From Spirochaetaceae bacterium (GTDB taxonomy: Bacteria; Spirochaetota; Spirochaetia; Treponematales; Breznakiellaceae), in the NCBI GenBank assembly GCA_031256815.1, contig JAIRPU010000076.1, forward strand, positions 1 to 5,779: a stretch of 5,779 bases of DNA. Direction: 5' to 3'. How positions within the stretch are numbered: the first letter of the stretch is position 1; every line of letters starts with the position of its first letter. The translations under genes and the position numbers were made by a program. Of this stretch, positions 5,038 to 5,779 are shown in pieces. The notes below the pieces were generated by a model that was given only the letters and a program-made list of their open reading frames with translations, was not told where the DNA came from and ran no database searches.

Positions 5038-5454
5038 TTATCCCCTTAAAACATTGCTAATTTGTTCAAATTCATAATTTGCAGATTGCGCCATAAGCAT
5101 ATAACGCATCTGGTTTTGAACAAGCAGGTTGAATTCCTGTTCCGGGTCTACATTATTTCCGTTGGCTTTACTTTGAGTAAGATAGTCCAGCACACGGCGC
5201 GGCCGCACATCACGGTAATCAAGCGGCATATAATTTGAAATATGACGCGGGTCTGTTCTTAAAAGCTCTATTACAGGCTTTCGTTCTTCAGATTCAAGCG
5301 CTTGTTTAAGCGCGCTTTCGAAGTTTAATTCACTGCGTTTAAAATTTGGAACTTCTGCGTTTGCAAGATTATTTGCTATAACATCACGGCGCACAGATTC
5401 AGCATCCATAGAACGGTGAATTAAATCTATTGTCTTTGAAAAACCATTTAGCAT
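5038..5454 (-). CDS. flgB: flagellar basal-body rod protein FlgB
   Basis: The 138-residue protein has the rod signature DVIANNLANAEVPNFKRSEL (24-43) near the N-terminus and the C-terminal helix FNLLVQNQMRYMLMAQSANY (108-127). FlgB is a proximal rod subunit next to the MS ring and export gate, working with FlgC. The ATG at 5452-5454 has a strong ribosome site GGGAGG (complement of 5460-5465) five bases upstream. The upstream region holds a sigma-28-like promoter rather than a clear sigma-70 one. Only two bases separate its stop from the flgC start, so the two form one transcription unit that may continue into the TPR and traB-like genes. The hslVU genes that precede flgB in some treponemes are absent here; the next gene upstream is a divergent T5orf172-type gene. 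Confidence 0.96.
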   Translation of the reverse strand: MLNGFSKTIDLIHRSMDAESVRRDVIANNLANAEVPNFKRSELNFESALKQALESEERKPVIELLRTDPRHISNYMPLDYRDVRPRRVLDYLTQSKANGNNVDPEQEFNLLVQNQMRYMLMAQSANYEFEQISNVLRG

Positions 5455-5475
5455 TTTATCCTCCCAATACTAATC

Positions 5476-5502
5476 GTATCGGAATTTTCTTTCAAAACTT
5501 TA
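5476..5502 (-). promoter_or_regulatory. sigma-28 (FliA/WhiG)-type promoter of flgB
   Basis: On the minus strand a perfect TAAAGTTT (complement of 5495-5502) is followed after exactly 11 bases by TCCGATAC (complement of 5476-5483), matching 6/8 of GCCGATAA. The predicted mRNA start near 5469 leaves a short leader containing the GGGAGG ribosome site before ATG 5454. This is the best complete sigma-28 match in the window. Confidence 0.7.
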
Positions 5503-5583
5503 TCTTAACCCACCCTGCCCGCCACAATTCGCAGGGACTTAAGCTGCCGCCGGAATGTATAAAAAATCACACAAAACATGGGC

Positions 5584-5612
5584 TTGAACGCATTAAAAAA
5601 CAGGGGTATAAT
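5584..5612 (+). promoter_or_regulatory. sigma-70-type promoter of the right-edge gene
   Basis: TTGAAC (5584-5589, 4/6) is followed after 17 bases by a perfect TATAAT (5607-5612). The predicted mRNA start near 5619 gives a leader of about 12 bases to the ATG at 5632. An alternative reading is that GGGG at 5603-5606 is a ribosome site for the tiny frame at 5611-5628. Confidence 0.55.
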
Positions 5613-5631
5613 GAGCCAAAACCATTGAAAG

Positions 5632-5779
5632 ATGGCAAAAATGGAAAAAGAATACATATCCATAGTTCAAGCCTCTCTGGAGCCTTCAAAATGCAAAATA
5701 GGCAAGACGAATGATTTGGAACGGCGGTTAAAAGAATACAACAGCATAACCGGTAAATCCAAAGAAAACGTTTATCACT
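5632..5779 (+). CDS. N-terminal fragment of a T5orf172 / GIY-YIG-type protein
   Basis: The frame is open from ATG 5632 (or ATG 5641 in the same frame) to the right edge, about 49 codons, and continues beyond it. The peptide begins MAKMEKEYISIVQASLEP, then has KCKIGKTNDLERRLKEYNS and ITGKSKENVYH. The pattern of a Tyr-Ile strand, then K-I-G-K-T-x-D-x-x-x-R-x-x-x-x-N, is the hallmark of the T5orf172/MUG113 domain in the GIY-YIG nuclease superfamily. Such domains occur in phage proteins and in small proteins of unclear function in host-associated bacteria. The catalytic glutamate would be outside the window, so activity cannot be judged. An in-frame stop at 5626-5628 limits the start. No clear Shine-Dalgarno is seen. 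The gene is divergent from flgB, with a TTGAAC-17-TATAAT promoter. It may be part of an accessory segment bordering the flagellar genes. Confidence 0.72.
   Translation, partial: MAKMEKEYISIVQASLEPSKCKIGKTNDLERRLKEYNSITGKSKENVYH

Noticed and set aside
5513..5536. Inverted repeat CCCTGC / GCAGGG in the flgB upstream region.
   Set aside because: A six-base stem with a 12-base loop and no T-run is too weak to call a terminator or operator.
5430..5714. A 94-codon plus-strand frame across the flgB start and the spacer.
   Set aside because: It overlaps the flgB start, both promoters and, in another frame, the convincing T5orf172-type peptide; its translation resembles no family.
1..5779. Search for CRISPR arrays, tRNA or rRNA genes, insertion sequences and attachment sites.
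   Set aside because: No regularly spaced repeats, cloverleaf-like segments, transposase motifs or flanking terminal repeats were seen by eye.

Overview
The window looks like a piece of a spirochaete chromosome, most likely Treponema or a close relative. The reasons are the flgB-flgC rod pair, a lipoprotein with a loose spirochaete-type lipobox, a TraB/PrgY-family membrane protein, a zinc-type ribosomal protein L31, and moderately AT-rich DNA. The genus is an inference from gene content; no rRNA or marker gene settles it.

Layout, left to right: (1) the first 82 bases hold the N-terminus of a leftward gene running off the window. (2) It is divergent from a small rightward Cro/C1-type regulator (185-505), with an imperfect palindrome between them that could be its operator. 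(3) A 247-base gap carries a GC-rich palindromic patch with a probable intrinsic terminator, then a promoter for rpmE. (4) rpmE (L31, 753-959) is followed by an exported protein with two LysM domains and a peptidase-M23-like domain that has lost its catalytic residues (1003-1869). (5) This converges, with 3 bases between stop codons, on a leftward cluster read flgB, flgC, TPR lipoprotein, traB-like gene (5454 down to 1873). (6) At the right edge a rightward gene with a T5orf172/GIY-YIG-type N-terminus starts and runs off the window.

The main observation is a set of three sigma-28 (FliA/WhiG)-like promoters. One lies before flgB: TAAAGTTT, 11 bases, TCCGATAC. One lies before the TPR lipoprotein: GCTAGTTT, 11 bases, an exact GCCGATAA. 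One lies before the LysM gene: TAAAGCCG, 12 bases, GCCGATAC. In the last two the -10 element ends exactly 7 bases before an ATG that has no Shine-Dalgarno sequence, so both mRNAs would be leaderless or nearly so. If real, one motility sigma factor would control the rod genes, an envelope TPR lipoprotein plus its TraB-like partner, and a catalytically dead NlpD-like LysM/M23 protein. This suggests, as inference, an envelope or peptidoglycan-remodelling module tied to building periplasmic flagella. flgC is not followed by fliE, the usual next gene in spirochaetes, so the flagellar cluster is broken here and the TPR-traB pair occupies that position.
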